DNA of 64,000 bases from Calothrix anomala FACHB-343. GTDB taxonomy: Bacteria > Cyanobacteriota > Cyanobacteriia > Cyanobacteriales > Nostocaceae. Below the pieces are notes generated by a model, which ran no database searches, had not been told where the DNA came from, and saw nothing but the letters and a program-made list of their open reading frames with translations. Position numbers and translations under genes: made by a program. The stretch's first letter is position 1. Each line of letters begins with the position of its first letter. This document shows positions 36,586 to 46,758 of the stretch, piece after piece. The stretch is from the NCBI RefSeq assembly GCF_014696435.1, contig NZ_JACJQG010000049.1:1-64000 (forward strand), given 5' to 3'.

Positions 36586-36648
36586 GTAGGGGCGGGTTAA
36601 GCAAGATAGTCGTGAATGATTGGATCATATTTGTGAACCCGCCCCTAC
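36586..36648. repeat. palindromic element with GTAGGGGCGGGTT ends
   Basis: Perfect 13-bp inverted repeats (36586-36598, 36636-36648) with a 37-base loop, between tldD and the dehydrogenase gene. Of the same style as 5219-5282. Confidence 0.8.
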
Positions 36649-36686
36649 AGCTGGTGAGAAATGCGGGTTGATTCCTGATTTTTCAG

Positions 36687-38168
36687 TTAAAATTGACGCG
36701 ACCAATTGCTAGGCCAGCGTTCGACTACTACTTTAGTTTGGGTAAAAAATTCGACTGCGTGATGGCTTTGCCCGTGTAAATCGCCAAAAAAGCTTTCTTT
36801 CCAACCGCTAAAGGGAAAAAATGCCATTGGCGCAGCTACACCAATGTTGATGCCAATATTACCAGCTTCGGCTTCGTAGCGGAATTTGCGGGCGGCTGCT
36901 CCACTGCTGGTGAATAGACAAGCCATGTTACCATATTGACCGCTATTAACTAAGGCGATCGCATCTTCAATACTATCTAAATGAATTAAGCTCAGTACAG
37001 GGCCAAAAATCTCTGTACGGGCGATTTCACCTGCAGGATTGACGTTTTCTAAAATGGTTGGGCGGATAAAATTACCTTGTTCGTAACCCGATATCTGTGC
37101 TTTTCGTCCATCAACTAACAAATTTGCCCCTTCTTCTACCCCTTGCTGAATTAATCCCTCAATTCTGGTTTTACTCCTCACATCAATTACTGGCCCCATT
37201 TCTACGCCTTTATCTAAACCGTTACCTACCACCCGGTTTTTGGCAGTTGCAGCGATGGCTTCGGTAAACGAGTTACGTGCATCAGCAACGGTAATGGCTA
37301 TCGATGCAGCTAAACAACGTTGTCCCGCACAACCAAAGGCGCTATCTGCTGCAATGCGTGTAGTCATCTCTATATCTGCATCTGGTAAAACAATCAGGGG
37401 GTTTTTCGCCCCACCTTGACATTGCACTCGTTTACCATTGGCGGCGGCGCGGCTATATATATATTTAGCTACTGGTGTAGAACCAACAAAACTAATGGCT
37501 TTGATTTGGGGATGATCTAAAATGGCATCGACAGCTTCTTTACCGCCATTAACTAGATTAATTACCCCTTTGGGTAAACCTGTTTTATCTAGTAGGTGGA
37601 AGATTTTTTGCATTGTCAGAGGTACCTTTTCCGACGGTTTGACAATGTAGGTATTGCCAGTTGCGATCGCATAAGGTAAAAACCAAAAAGGAATCATCCC
37701 CGGAAAATTAAACGGACAAATCACCGCCGCCACTCCTAAAGGTTGGCGAATCATCATCTCATCAATTCCTTTGGCGATATCTTCCAAATTTGTCCCTTGC
37801 ATCATCATGGGAATTCCGCAAGCAACTTCCACATTCTCAATCGCCCGTCGCATTTCCCCCTGAGACTCAGCTAAAGTCTTACCGCACTCCCTGGTGATGG
37901 TTCGCGCCAAATCTGCAAAATCTTCTTCCAACAGATTTTTCAGCTTAAATAAATACTGTACCCGTTCCGTCGGTGGAGTACGTCGCCATGTCGCAAAAGC
38001 CGCCACCGCCGCCGCAACTGCTTGATTTACCTCAGACGCAGGTGATAAAGGTACTTGTGCTAATATTTCTGCCGTTGCTGGATTGATGACATCTAAATAT
38101 TCTGTAGCGTTTGTTGATGTACACCACTGACCATTGATGTAGTTGGGTAAGATTGGCATTGTACTCAT
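36687..38168 (-). CDS. mmsA: CoA-acylating aldehyde dehydrogenase, methylmalonate-semialdehyde type
   Basis: 493 residues of the aldehyde dehydrogenase superfamily with catalytic Cys in [12 protein letters not shown] (about 290), Glu in NAD site and the GASPIAKYI-equivalent [11 protein letters not shown]. The [30 protein letters not shown] stretch (given in part) marks the MmsA/IolA group, which uses CoA and NAD in valine or inositol breakdown. There is no other valine-pathway gene nearby, so the real substrate is uncertain. ATG 38168. Confidence 0.85.
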   Translation of the reverse strand: MSTMPILPNYINGQWCTSTNATEYLDVINPATAEILAQVPLSPASEVNQAVAAAVAAFATWRRTPPTERVQYLFKLKNLLEEDFADLARTITRECGKTLAESQGEMRRAIENVEVACGIPMMMQGTNLEDIAKGIDEMMIRQPLGVAAVICPFNFPGMIPFWFLPYAIATGNTYIVKPSEKVPLTMQKIFHLLDKTGLPKGVINLVNGGKEAVDAILDHPQIKAISFVGSTPVAKYIYSRAAANGKRVQCQGGAKNPLIVLPDADIEMTTRIAADSAFGCAGQRCLAASIAITVADARNSFTEAIAATAKNRVVGNGLDKGVEMGPVIDVRSKTRIEGLIQQGVEEGANLLVDGRKAQISGYEQGNFIRPTILENVNPAGEIARTEIFGPVLSLIHLDSIEDAIALVNSGQYGNMACLFTSSGAAARKFRYEAEAGNIGINIGVAAPMAFFPFSGWKESFFGDLHGQSHHAVEFFTQTKVVVERWPSNWSRQF

Positions 38169-38926
38169 GGGGCAAATTGAGATTTTTCGGTGAATAGATG
38201 CAGCAAGGGACTTCCAATTAAAAAAATAACCAATCGCTATGCAGGCAGAGGGGCAGGGAGCAGGGAGCAGGGGGAGTAAAGAAAAATCTCCTTAAATAAA
38301 TTGGGTAATTTATTCTCTGGAAGTCCCCAATATGGCTATCTTAGCCCTTGTGCATTTCATTCAACTTGATTGAGGCATTCGGCTACAAACCTCTCAACCT
38401 TTGATTTTTGAGTATCGTTTGTGTACTCGGTGATAACCTACCCTGCTAGTTTTCCTTCGGACTACGGTAAATCTACAGGATTAAGAGGTTTATAAATAAA
38501 AAATATCTAATAATACTTGTGGGTTAAGCCTTTCACGCGATAAAAAACTGAATAATTTATTTCTTAATTATTTCTAAATATTTGCAAATTTGAGATTTTT
38601 GCTGTTTTTGCTTCACTTGTATCTATTTATATTTTTGACAATAGGTAGCTTTTTGAGTCAAAGCTGCTACTCTCTTCAGCGCAGCAAGTTGATGACTATG
38701 TATTCATCACCGAGCATTTTGTCAAAAATACTGCTTCTTCAGAATTTCCTCAGAATTATCTTTTAGTCTTTGATGCTAGAGAGTGACGAACTCAGGTATT
38801 AACTTTTTTGTTTCTACTATTGCGAGTGGATATGCACTCTCGCTTTGACTAGAGAAAAAACGAATAGAAATCAGTTCAACAAAGCAATAAATAGCTTATC
38901 AATTCTTTTAGAAGGTAGATAAATTT
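38169..38926. other. intergenic region, AT-rich
   Basis: About 760 bases without an ORF of note. A GCAGGGAG tandem near 38247-38275 is a short purine repeat. The rest is AT-rich and holds the promoters of the dehydrogenase (minus) and the InsA-like gene (plus). Confidence 0.5.
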
Positions 38927-39322
38927 ATGTCAGTTCAACTTGGAGTTCAAAAAATCGAAAATAGCTACTCTCTACCATACAAAAATTTGAGTTTGCTCAA
39001 TCAAAAACAACCAACTTTTGCCAAGCAGACAATGAATTGCCCTCTATGCGGCTATGCTCGAACTCGCAAGCACGGTAAGACAAGTAAAGGCAGTCAGCGC
39101 TTTTTCTGCCCCAGTTGTCGCCAAACTTTTAGTGAAACATTAAATACCCTTTATTATCGCCGCCAAGTTAATAAAGAAGACATCCAAATTGTCCTGCAAT
39201 CCTATGCAGAAGGCATGAGCTTTAGAGGCATTAGTCGGATTAGCGGTTTAGCTTACAACACTGTAGTCAGAATTATTCAGGCTGCTAACCAAAAGGCAAA
39301 TTCTGCTAATACAGAAGATTAA
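38927..39322 (+). CDS. InsA-like protein (IS1-type N-terminal part), orphan
   Basis: 131 residues with a zinc ribbon CPLCGYARTRKHG / FFCPSCRQTF (about 38-66) and a helix-turn-helix (about 80-120: MSFRGISRISGLAYNTVV). This is the InsA module of IS1-type transposases. No InsB DDE part follows and no IS ends are visible, so it is a remnant or a stand-alone DNA-binding protein. The ribosome site is reasonable (GAAGG). Confidence 0.65.
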   Translation: MSVQLGVQKIENSYSLPYKNLSLLNQKQPTFAKQTMNCPLCGYARTRKHGKTSKGSQRFFCPSCRQTFSETLNTLYYRRQVNKEDIQIVLQSYAEGMSFRGISRISGLAYNTVVRIIQAANQKANSANTED

Positions 39323-39432
39323 TTATTAACTAATAAGTTATTCAACCACAGCGTCAATAAAATAGCTGTTCTCAACCCAAGGAAACGCTTACGCTGTATA
39401 CCTGTTTGAATTTTGGATTCCGCGAAGCGGTA

Positions 39433-39558
39433 CTAGTGGCTCATCGTCAAAGTTTTGATGATTTGGCTGCCAACACAAAACGTGTTTGGTGAATTCATCG
39501 ACTGAGTTCTGCACTCAGAAATCATTCTCCCCACGAAATTAATGCGATGAACCACTAG
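39433..39558. mobile_element. 126-bp inverted-repeat element (MITE-like)
   Basis: CTAGTGGCTCATCG (39433-39446) faces CGATGAACCACTAG (39545-39558), 13 of 14 matching. No clear target duplication. It lies 110 bases downstream of the InsA-like gene, but its ends cannot be tied to it. Confidence 0.6.
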
Positions 39559-39657
39559 ACTTATTCCAAATTTCAGAGATTTCTTGACTGAGCGTTCAGA
39601 TCCCTCGCAGTTTGGCTAATAATGAAGAAAGATTAAGTTTCATTTAGCAAACTCACA

Positions 39658-40326
39658 ATGAGCCAAACTGCCCTGAATTTGATTGCCATATCTATTTTTT
39701 TGATGACTCTCTCGGCGTTGTTGGGGCCATTACTAAACATTTCGCCAACATTACCAGCGATCGCCACCTTTACAATTTTAGGAATAGCAACCTTCGATAG
39801 TTTCAGTTTGCAGGGAAGGGGTGGTTCGCTGCTGTTAGATTGGATTGCTGGTTTTTCTCCTTCCCATCGCGATCGCATTATCCACCATGAAGCTGGTCAT
39901 TTTCTCGTCGCTCACTTTTTAGCTATTCCCGTTACTGGCTATACTCTCAGCGCCTGGGAAGCTTGGAAACAGGGACAACTCGGACAAGGTGGTGTCAGCT
40001 TTGATGATAGTGAATTAGCCTCAGAATTGGAATTAGGTAAAATTAGCGCTCAAAGCTTGGATCGCTACTGTACTGTATGGATGGCTGGAATTGCTGCCGA
40101 AAATTTAGTTTTCCAAAATGCTGAAGGTGGTGCTGACGATCGCCTCAAGCTCGCAGAGGTGTTGACAAAATTGGGCTTTTCTGGTAATATAATCCAACAA
40201 AAACAGCGTTTTCATGCACTACAAGCCAAAACTCTGTTACAAGAAAATTGGTCAAGTTACCAAGCTTTAGTCACAGCTATGCAGCAACGTGCCTCAGTGG
40301 CTGATTGTCAAAGGGTAATTGGTTAA
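39658..40326 (+). CDS. FtsH-like (M41) metalloprotease domain without AAA module
   Basis: 222 residues with two N-terminal membrane segments (about 5-28 and 32-48) and a cytoplasmic domain with HHEAGHFLVAHF (HExxH, His77-Glu78...His81) and a third acidic candidate in GGADDRLKL (about 160-168). It aligns by eye to the protease half of FtsH; the AAA+ domain is absent. Related stand-alone proteins occur in cyanobacteria and plastids. It may cleave membrane proteins or be a non-ATP-driven partner of FtsH. The ATG follows the -40 region directly, 335 bases after the InsA-like gene. Confidence 0.7.
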   Translation: MSQTALNLIAISIFLMTLSALLGPLLNISPTLPAIATFTILGIATFDSFSLQGRGGSLLLDWIAGFSPSHRDRIIHHEAGHFLVAHFLAIPVTGYTLSAWEAWKQGQLGQGGVSFDDSELASELELGKISAQSLDRYCTVWMAGIAAENLVFQNAEGGADDRLKLAEVLTKLGFSGNIIQQKQRFHALQAKTLLQENWSSYQALVTAMQQRASVADCQRVIG

Positions 40327-40407
40327 TGGTCAATGGTCAATGGTCAATGGTCAATGGTAAGTTGTTCTCCTAGCCCCTAGCCCCTAGTCCCTAGCCCCTA
40401 GCCCCTA
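40327..40407. repeat. ATGGTCA and CCCTAGC heptamer repeats
   Basis: About five copies of ATGGTCA (40327-40357), then about five of CCCTAGC (40368-40407), between the protease and the convergent cyclase gene. Confidence 0.9.
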
Positions 40408-41433
40408 TTATGATGACGCAGCTTTGAGATAGGGCATATCAGATAAATCATAGGAGCTAATCACTTTATTTCTGCCTGTGGATTTAGCTTCTAGGAGACA
40501 TTGATCGGCACGATGCAATAAACTGATACCTTGCTCATCATCATCGCTTTGTAGGGAAGCTGTGCCTAGACTAATGGTGACGTTAATAGTCTGATGGTTG
40601 TTGATCGCAAAGGGTTGTTCGCTGACTATGCGATTGAGACGCTTGGCGACAATCAATGCTTCTTCACCTGTGGTATTGCCTAGAAGAATCACAAATTCTT
40701 CACCGCCATAACGGAAGGGTGTATCTTGAAAGCGTAAATTATGTTTTAACCGAACACATAATAACTGTAAAAGGCGATCGCCTACTAAATGCCCGTAGGT
40801 ATCATTAACTTTTTTAAAGTAATCTACATCTAAAATAATTAAACTAAAAGGAAGCGTTTGTTCGCGGGCTTTTTTAATTTGTCTGGGTAAGTCCCATTCT
40901 AAAGCACGACGGTTATTGATTTCGGTCAAAGAGTCAGCTAGAGCGATCGCGGAAAGTAAATCGTTGGTGCGAATTAAATCGCGGTACTTTTTCGCCTTGC
41001 GCAAACCAACTGTTAATTGCGCCAGAATCAGGCGATGATTAGCAGTCACCTCGGCTAAGGTATAGTCTGTTTTACTTTCTGGAAGTTGCCAAATATAAGC
41101 ATCAGCGCCTTGTTTTAAGGCTGAGGAAGTCATTTCTAATTCCCACTCCCAGCCATATTGATCTCTATCAGTTATCTGCTGACAACGATCTTCTAGAAGA
41201 ATGCAGTATATCCAAGATAACTTTGGCTGGTCTTTCAACCAACTGCACAGATCCATACTGCCATCTCGGCTAGCCTGGATAAATATAATGTCTGGCGGTG
41301 ATGCTTGAATATAAGAAATCGCTCGATCGAGATCGCCAATTACCTCTACACTAAAAGCGGTTGCATAACGGATCTGATCTGGAAGCGTGGAGATAAATTT
41401 ATGACTTCCAAAGACCAGAAGGGAAATATTCAT
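40408..41433 (-). CDS. diguanylate cyclase with degenerate receiver
   Basis: 341 residues. Residues 1-145 fold like a receiver but lack the phospho-acceptor (Gln53 in DIIFIQAS), so it is not a standard response regulator. Residues about 165-335 form a GGDEF domain with RYGGEEFVILL (243-247) and a product-inhibition I-site RFQD (234-237) five residues before it. The enzyme should make c-di-GMP from GTP and be inhibited by it. The gene stands alone. Confidence 0.85.
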   Translation of the reverse strand: MNISLLVFGSHKFISTLPDQIRYATAFSVEVIGDLDRAISYIQASPPDIIFIQASRDGSMDLCSWLKDQPKLSWIYCILLEDRCQQITDRDQYGWEWELEMTSSALKQGADAYIWQLPESKTDYTLAEVTANHRLILAQLTVGLRKAKKYRDLIRTNDLLSAIALADSLTEINNRRALEWDLPRQIKKAREQTLPFSLIILDVDYFKKVNDTYGHLVGDRLLQLLCVRLKHNLRFQDTPFRYGGEEFVILLGNTTGEEALIVAKRLNRIVSEQPFAINNHQTINVTISLGTASLQSDDDEQGISLLHRADQCLLEAKSTGRNKVISSYDLSDMPYLKAASS

Positions 41434-42065
41434 TGCTTTGCTTTTTGCCCTATTTCAATTTTCAAGAGATGAACCTGTTAAACTAAGCGCTTACTTAATT
41501 AATACTGAATACGTCGGTAGTTATGGCTAGGGAAGATTACCCTATGATTAATTGTTGTACTGCGAAATATATAATTTATTTGCAATTTTAATCTCCTTTT
41601 AAGGATTTACCTCAACTTCGGTTACTTGCTGATTAACTTCTGACCCTACTTTCGGCTTTTCTATATTTTTTTTAAAACAGTAAAAATACTGAATCTTATT
41701 GTTGGAGACAAAAGTTTTTCTGTATTTTCCTGGTATGAGACATTGGGAATAATGATGATAGCTATTAGTTTCTAATAACCAGCATATATTAAATAAAAAA
41801 AATTACTGAGCTTGAATATTTAAAACTTTATAAAGTTTAGATTCCCCGTAAAAACCGATATCTTCATTGGATTTACATAGTTCTATCTCCTTGAAAACAC
41901 GTCATTAACCCATTGAATATCTCTAGGATCTAAAGGCGAGAGCTATAGCTTTATCCTTGTGCATCTAGGATTAAGTGATGATTTTCAATATAGCAAGCAT
42001 CAGTTGTGTAGTTCTATATTATTTATTAGTTATTCATCAATTTTTTAAAAAGACTTCAGTAAATA
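41434..42065. other. intergenic region, AT-rich
   Basis: About 630 bases without a visible gene or repeat. Together with the element at 42066-42173 it separates the cyclase start from the HMA gene stop. It should hold the cyclase promoter on the minus strand. Confidence 0.5.
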
Positions 42066-42173
42066 TACATAAATCCTGACTCCGTACTCTTCCCTAAAAA
42101 CAAAATTATATTATTTAAATACACGATCGTCTGCCCCGATTCGGGACGGACGATCGCAACCAGGATTTATGTA
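42066..42173. mobile_element. 108-bp inverted-repeat element
   Basis: TACATAAATCCTG (42066-42078) and CAGGATTTATGTA (42161-42173) are perfect 13-bp inverted repeats. Inside is a second palindrome around CGATCGTC...GACGATCG. No target duplication is seen. Confidence 0.65.
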
Positions 42174-42220
42174 AATCTCATGAGATTTCAATCTAGTTTT
42201 GGCAACAAGTGTGGTGATGA

Positions 42221-42421
42221 TTAATAACCAGCTATGTTGTAACCAGCAGCAACAATTATTTGCTTAATGGACTCCTCAGAAGCTGCGGATTCTACGCTGA
42301 CAGTTTTAGCTTGGACATCCACATTTACTTTTGCATCTGGTTCCATCACATGAATAGAATTCTCAATTTTTGCGGCACAGTCTTCACAAGCTATGTCCGG
42401 TACATTCAGTTTTAATGCCAT
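42221..42421 (-). CDS. heavy-metal-associated (HMA) chaperone-like protein
   Basis: 66 residues from the ATG at 42421, which has AGAGG upstream; 42439 is a less likely start. It is a single HMA domain: IACEDCAAKI carries the CxxC metal site (Cys12, Cys15) and the C-terminus has AAGYNIAGY. The residue before the first Cys is Ala rather than the usual Met/Thr-x pattern. Such proteins pass copper to P-type ATPases. No ATPase gene lies nearby. Confidence 0.85.
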   Translation of the reverse strand: MALKLNVPDIACEDCAAKIENSIHVMEPDAKVNVDVQAKTVSVESAASEESIKQIIVAAGYNIAGY

Positions 42422-42945
42422 TGCTGACCTCTGAAACAAAACTTAATATCTTCTTAATAATTATCTTAGCCTTGACATTGTGCTGGCTCATCGTCCTCAA
42501 GTTAGGTGCATGTATGGGACGTAGGGTATAGATTTTCTGGTATGTGTACTGTTGACAGTTGACTGAAGAAAGGCAGTATCTATGGCAAAATAGGAAAGAG
42601 GGACAAGGGAGAAATAAACCAAACTATGTTGCGCAATGTAAATATGCTTGAAACCCTTACCAATGACTATTGTACAGACAAGGGTTATCGCGTCTCTTAC
42701 AAATGACTATTGACAGATGACTATTGACAGATCTCGCCAGTTGTCTTTAATTGCGCCGACCTACTTAAAATAGGAATTGATTTATCTGTCGGCTGTACTT
42801 AAGGCTAAACTCGTAAGCAAAAACCTGTAGCGCCAATCCCCTGCTGTCTAGGCGTAGGGATTGTGAATGCGGCATACTTTCTCTGTAGAAGAAACGATCC
42901 TTTGTCGGCCTTCCCAATTTTATTGAGATTATTGTTGTAAAACCC
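42422..42945. repeat. intergenic region with dispersed and tandem repeats
   Basis: Contains the 27-bp string at 42670-42696 shared with 27859-27885, and a 14-bp tandem ATGACTATTGACAG repeated about twice (42703-42731). The alaS promoter must be in the last 200 bases. No gene is visible. Confidence 0.6.
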
Positions 42946-45588
42946 ATGTCTTCTAATCCCCAGTCCCTCAGTGGTAACGAAATTCGCACCTTATTCTTGA
43001 ACTTCTTTGCTGAACGAGGACACCAGATTCTCCCAAGTGCTTCTCTTGTACCTGAAGATCCGACGGTGCTGCTGACGATCGCGGGGATGCTACCATTTAA
43101 ACCGATATTCTTAGGGCAACGCACGCCAGAATTTAATCGCGCTACCACATCGCAAAAGTGTATCCGCACCAATGATATTGAAAATGTCGGACGCACCAAA
43201 CGCCACCATACGTTTTTTGAGATGCTGGGTAACTTCAGCTTTGGTGATTATTTTAAAGAACAAGCGATCGCTTGGGGATGGGAAATTTCTACGCAAGTTT
43301 TTGGTTTTTCCCCCAACAACCTTGTCGTCAGCGTATTTGAGGAAGACGACGAAGCTTTTGCCATTTGGCGCGATCAAATCGGCGTTCCCGAAGCCAGAAT
43401 CAAGCGCATGGGTGCAGATGATAACTTTTGGGCATCCGGCCCCACTGGCCCATGTGGCCCTTGTTCTGAGATATACTATGATTTCCACCCAGAACGGGGT
43501 GATGAAAACATTGATTTAGAAGACGATTCCCGGTTTATCGAGTTCTACAACCTGGTATTCATGCAATACAACCAGGATGCAGAAGGGAATTTAACACCTC
43601 TGCAAAAAAAGAATATTGATACTGGCATGGGTTTGGAAAGAATGGCGCAAATCCTGCAAAAAGTACCGAATAATTACGAAACAGATTTAATTTTCCCGAT
43701 TATCGAGACAGCAGCCAAAATTGCGGGAATTGACTACCACAAGAGCGACGAGAAAACCAAAGTCTCGCTAAAAGTCATCGGGGATCACGTGCGTGCTGTT
43801 GTTCACATGATCGCTGATGAAATTCGCGCTTCCAATGTAGGACGGGGTTACATATTGCGGCGCTTAATTCGCCGGGTGGTGCGTCATGGGCGATTAATTG
43901 GGATTAGTGGCGAATTTATTACCCAAGTTGCAGAAACTGCGATCGCGCTTGCGGAATCAGCTTATCCTAATGTCAGACAACGGGAAGCCGCAATTAAAGC
44001 CGAACTACAACGGGAAGAAAGCAATTTCTTAAGAACTCTCGACAGAGGCGAAAAACTGCTTGAGGAAATTATTCAACAGGTAAAACAGCAAGGAAAAACC
44101 GTAATTAGCGGCGAAAGTGCTTTTACCCTGTATGATACCTACGGTTTCCCCCTAGAACTCACTCAAGAAGTGGCTGAGGAAAACAACCTCACCGTTGATG
44201 AAGCAGGGTTTGATGTGGAAATGCAAAAGCAGGTGGAACGCGCTAAAGCAGCCCATGAAACCATCGATTTAACCGTGCAGGGTTCTTTGGATAAACTTGC
44301 AGAACATATCCACGCAACGGAATTTTTAGGTTATACCCAGCCAGCAGCCACGGCGAAAGTGGAAGTATTGCTAGTGGGTGGTGTGGCGCAAGAAGCAGCC
44401 GAAGCGGGTACAGATGTGCAAATTGTCCTGAATCAGACCCCATTTTATGCTGAATCTGGGGGACAAATTGGCGATCGCGGTTATATCACAGGCGATGGTG
44501 TGGTGATTCGCGTTGATGATGTGAAAAAAGAATCTGATTTCTTTGTGCATTTCGGACGCATCGAACGCGGTACAATCCGAGTAGGAGATACTGTAACTGC
44601 ACAAATCGACCGTGCTTGTCGGCGTCGTCTGCAAGCTAACCATACAGCAACTCACCTGCTACAAGCAGCATTAAAGAAAATTGTCGATGAAGGTATATCT
44701 CAAGCAGGTTCCTTAGTTTCCTTTGATAGATTGCGCTTTGACTTTAACTGTCCCCGTGCTTTAACAGTAGAAGAAGTCCAGCAAGTTGAAGAACAGGTAA
44801 ATACTTGGATTGCCGAGGCACACAGTGCAAAGATAGAAATATTACCTTTAGCAGAAGCCAAAGCTAGAGGCGCTGTGGCTATGTTTGGCGAGAAATACGG
44901 CGAAGAAGTGCGAGTAATCGACTTTCCTAGCGTATCAATGGAACTGTGCGGTGGAACTCATGTCAGTAATACTGCGGAGATTGGCGTATTCAAGGTAATT
45001 TCCGAGGCTGGTGTAGCTTCGGGAGTGCGGCGGATTGAAGCAGTTTCCGGCCCGGCAGTGTTGGATTACCTAAATTTGCGGGATAAAGTAGTTAAAGATT
45101 TAAGCGATCGCTTTAAAGTTAAACCCGAAGAACTACCAGAGAGAATCACAACTCTGCAAAACGAACTCAGAACCAGCCAAAAACAACTGGATGTATTGAA
45201 AGGACAATTAGCGATCGCAAAATCCGACAGCTTGCTGCAAACAGCCGAATCTGTAGGCGATTATAAAATCATCGTCGCCCAATTAGATGATGTCGATGCC
45301 GAATCCTTGAAAACCGCAGCCGAAAGGTTATTACAAAAACTAAGTAACGGTGCGGTGGTGCTAGGTTCAGTTCCCGAAGCTGGGAAAGTGAGTATAGTAG
45401 CAGCCTTTAGCGCAGAGGTGAACAAGAAAGGTTTGCAAGCAGGTAAATTTGTCGGTGCTGTCGCCAAAATTTGCGGCGGTGGCGGTGGTGGAAGACCAAA
45501 TTTAGCCCAAGCCGGCGGACGCGATGCGAGTAAGTTACCAGAAGCTTTAACACAAGCGCTGAGTGATTTAAAAGCTGGATTGAGTTAA
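42946..45588 (+). CDS. alaS: alanyl-tRNA synthetase
   Basis: 880 residues: class II aminoacylation domain from the start ([20 protein letters not shown]), tRNA-recognition middle part, editing domain with HTATH (about 567-571) and CGGTH (about 668), and the C-terminal [15 protein letters not shown]. It charges tRNA-Ala and clears Ser/Gly mischarges. Length is normal (about 876). A terminator follows at 45641-45670. No operon partner. Confidence 0.97.
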   Translation: MSSNPQSLSGNEIRTLFLNFFAERGHQILPSASLVPEDPTVLLTIAGMLPFKPIFLGQRTPEFNRATTSQKCIRTNDIENVGRTKRHHTFFEMLGNFSFGDYFKEQAIAWGWEISTQVFGFSPNNLVVSVFEEDDEAFAIWRDQIGVPEARIKRMGADDNFWASGPTGPCGPCSEIYYDFHPERGDENIDLEDDSRFIEFYNLVFMQYNQDAEGNLTPLQKKNIDTGMGLERMAQILQKVPNNYETDLIFPIIETAAKIAGIDYHKSDEKTKVSLKVIGDHVRAVVHMIADEIRASNVGRGYILRRLIRRVVRHGRLIGISGEFITQVAETAIALAESAYPNVRQREAAIKAELQREESNFLRTLDRGEKLLEEIIQQVKQQGKTVISGESAFTLYDTYGFPLELTQEVAEENNLTVDEAGFDVEMQKQVERAKAAHETIDLTVQGSLDKLAEHIHATEFLGYTQPAATAKVEVLLVGGVAQEAAEAGTDVQIVLNQTPFYAESGGQIGDRGYITGDGVVIRVDDVKKESDFFVHFGRIERGTIRVGDTVTAQIDRACRRRLQANHTATHLLQAALKKIVDEGISQAGSLVSFDRLRFDFNCPRALTVEEVQQVEEQVNTWIAEAHSAKIEILPLAEAKARGAVAMFGEKYGEEVRVIDFPSVSMELCGGTHVSNTAEIGVFKVISEAGVASGVRRIEAVSGPAVLDYLNLRDKVVKDLSDRFKVKPEELPERITTLQNELRTSQKQLDVLKGQLAIAKSDSLLQTAESVGDYKIIVAQLDDVDAESLKTAAERLLQKLSNGAVVLGSVPEAGKVSIVAAFSAEVNKKGLQAGKFVGAVAKICGGGGGGRPNLAQAGGRDASKLPEALTQALSDLKAGLS

Positions 45589-45640
45589 TTGCTTGTCAAG
45601 CATATATCTTGCACACTAAGAAAATTTCAATAAAGTAGAG

Positions 45641-45670
45641 TGGGTTACGCCTTTGCCTAACCCATTTTTT
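45641..45670 (+). terminator. rho-independent terminator of alaS
   Basis: TGGGTTA (45641-45647) and TAACCCA (45658-45664) make a perfect 7-bp stem with a 10-base loop, followed by TTTTTT (45665-45670). Confidence 0.85.
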
Positions 45671-45734
45671 GTTCATCTGAAAAGAAACTTGATTTACGTA
45701 AAATCAAATAACTTAAAATCTAAAATTTCAATCA

Positions 45735-46331
45735 ATGAAAAATTTTAACTGGCAAAGTCGTATTAGAGAATGGAGTCAAAAGCGAATAGAAGCACTTGAA
45801 GATTATGAGAAAGAAGAGTTATCATCAGAAGTTATTGAATCTGGCTACTTAGGTTATCCTGGTGCGACTGAAGAGCAGATTACTGCTGCTGAAGCTCGTT
45901 TAAATATAAATTTACCACCTTCTTATCGAGAGTTTCTCAAAGCTTCTAATGGATTACCTCCTACATCAAAAGGTAGCATCCGATTTTATGCAGTTGAGGA
46001 AATCGATTGGTATGCTCTTAACCATCAAGATTGGATAGATGAATTGATGGAAGATAGGCAAAGATTTGAGCCAGTAACCGAGGCAGAATACTTTGTTTAC
46101 GGTCATGAACAATGTAATTTAACTTTTTACCCAGCACATCTACAAACAGTATTAGAGATTAGTAGTGAAGACTTGGGTTTTCAATTCTTACTTAACCCCA
46201 ATATAATTGTAGTAGATAAAGAATGGGAAGCTTGGTTTTGTAGTTTTTCAACTACATTCGGTTTATATCGATATCGTTCTTTTAGCGAAATGATGGATGA
46301 GATATTAAATGACCTAGAACTCCTTGGCTAG
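45735..46331 (+). CDS. SMI1/KNR4-family protein
   Basis: 198 residues. The core (YPGATEEQITAAEARLNINLPPSYREFLKASNGL, given in part) and the C-terminal SF...MMDEILND fit the SMI1/KNR4 superfamily (about 40-195). In bacteria this family often supplies immunity to polymorphic toxins or contact systems. No toxin lies directly upstream, though the cluster downstream has toxin-antitoxin genes. The gene has its own start shortly after the alaS terminator. Confidence 0.8.
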   Translation: MKNFNWQSRIREWSQKRIEALEDYEKEELSSEVIESGYLGYPGATEEQITAAEARLNINLPPSYREFLKASNGLPPTSKGSIRFYAVEEIDWYALNHQDWIDELMEDRQRFEPVTEAEYFVYGHEQCNLTFYPAHLQTVLEISSEDLGFQFLLNPNIIVVDKEWEAWFCSFSTTFGLYRYRSFSEMMDEILNDLELLG

Positions 46332-46332
46332 A

Positions 46333-46554
46333 CTAGTCAATTTCCTGTGGATGTTCTTTATAATACGACCAAGCTGCCGCTAAATCTTCAATTGTTAACG
46401 TTGGGTAATTCCTCAATAATTCTTCGTCGGAAGCCCCTTGCTGACGGAAAGAAACTAGAGTCCAAACAGCAATACGAGTATCGCGGATGCGTGCATTACC
46501 TCCGCAAACTCCGGAAGTTTTTTGAATAAAATATTTTTGAATCTGGGGAGACAT
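46333..46554 (-). CDS. DUF433 protein (VapB-like antitoxin)
   Basis: 73 residues with the DUF433 pattern: GGNARIRDTRIAVWTLVSF, GASDEELLRNYP and LTIEDLAAAWSYY. The domain is a helix-turn-helix antitoxin type usually paired with a PIN-like (DUF5615) toxin encoded just after it. Here the downstream side is the convergent SMI1/KNR4 gene, whose stop is 1 base away, and no toxin gene is present. It is therefore an orphan. Confidence 0.8.
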   Translation of the reverse strand: MSPQIQKYFIQKTSGVCGGNARIRDTRIAVWTLVSFRQQGASDEELLRNYPTLTIEDLAAAWSYYKEHPQEID

Positions 46555-46624
46555 AAATTAGTAAATAAGCAATCTGTATATATTTTAATTTTATTTTAAA
46601 CTCAGATTTAGTTTTGTAATATTT

Positions 46625-46669
46625 GCAAAGTGCGTTAGCCGGAGGCTTTGGCGGAGCCATCGCACTTTC
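46625..46669. repeat. AAAGTGCG inverted repeat
   Basis: AAAGTGCG near 46626 faces CGCACTTT near 46661, with GGAGGCTTTGGCGGAGCC between. Lies between the divergent DUF433 and Panacea genes. Confidence 0.55.
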
Positions 46670-46758
46670 AATAGTATTTGTGTACTAAAAAGATAAAACC
46701 TCAGTTATAATAATATATATAAGTTCCCCTAAAAACTTGCTAATTGCACATCTGAGTT

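Noticed and set aside
36687-38168. Inositol or valine catabolic operon
   Set aside because: Only the dehydrogenase is present; no other pathway gene lies nearby, so the pathway is not claimed.
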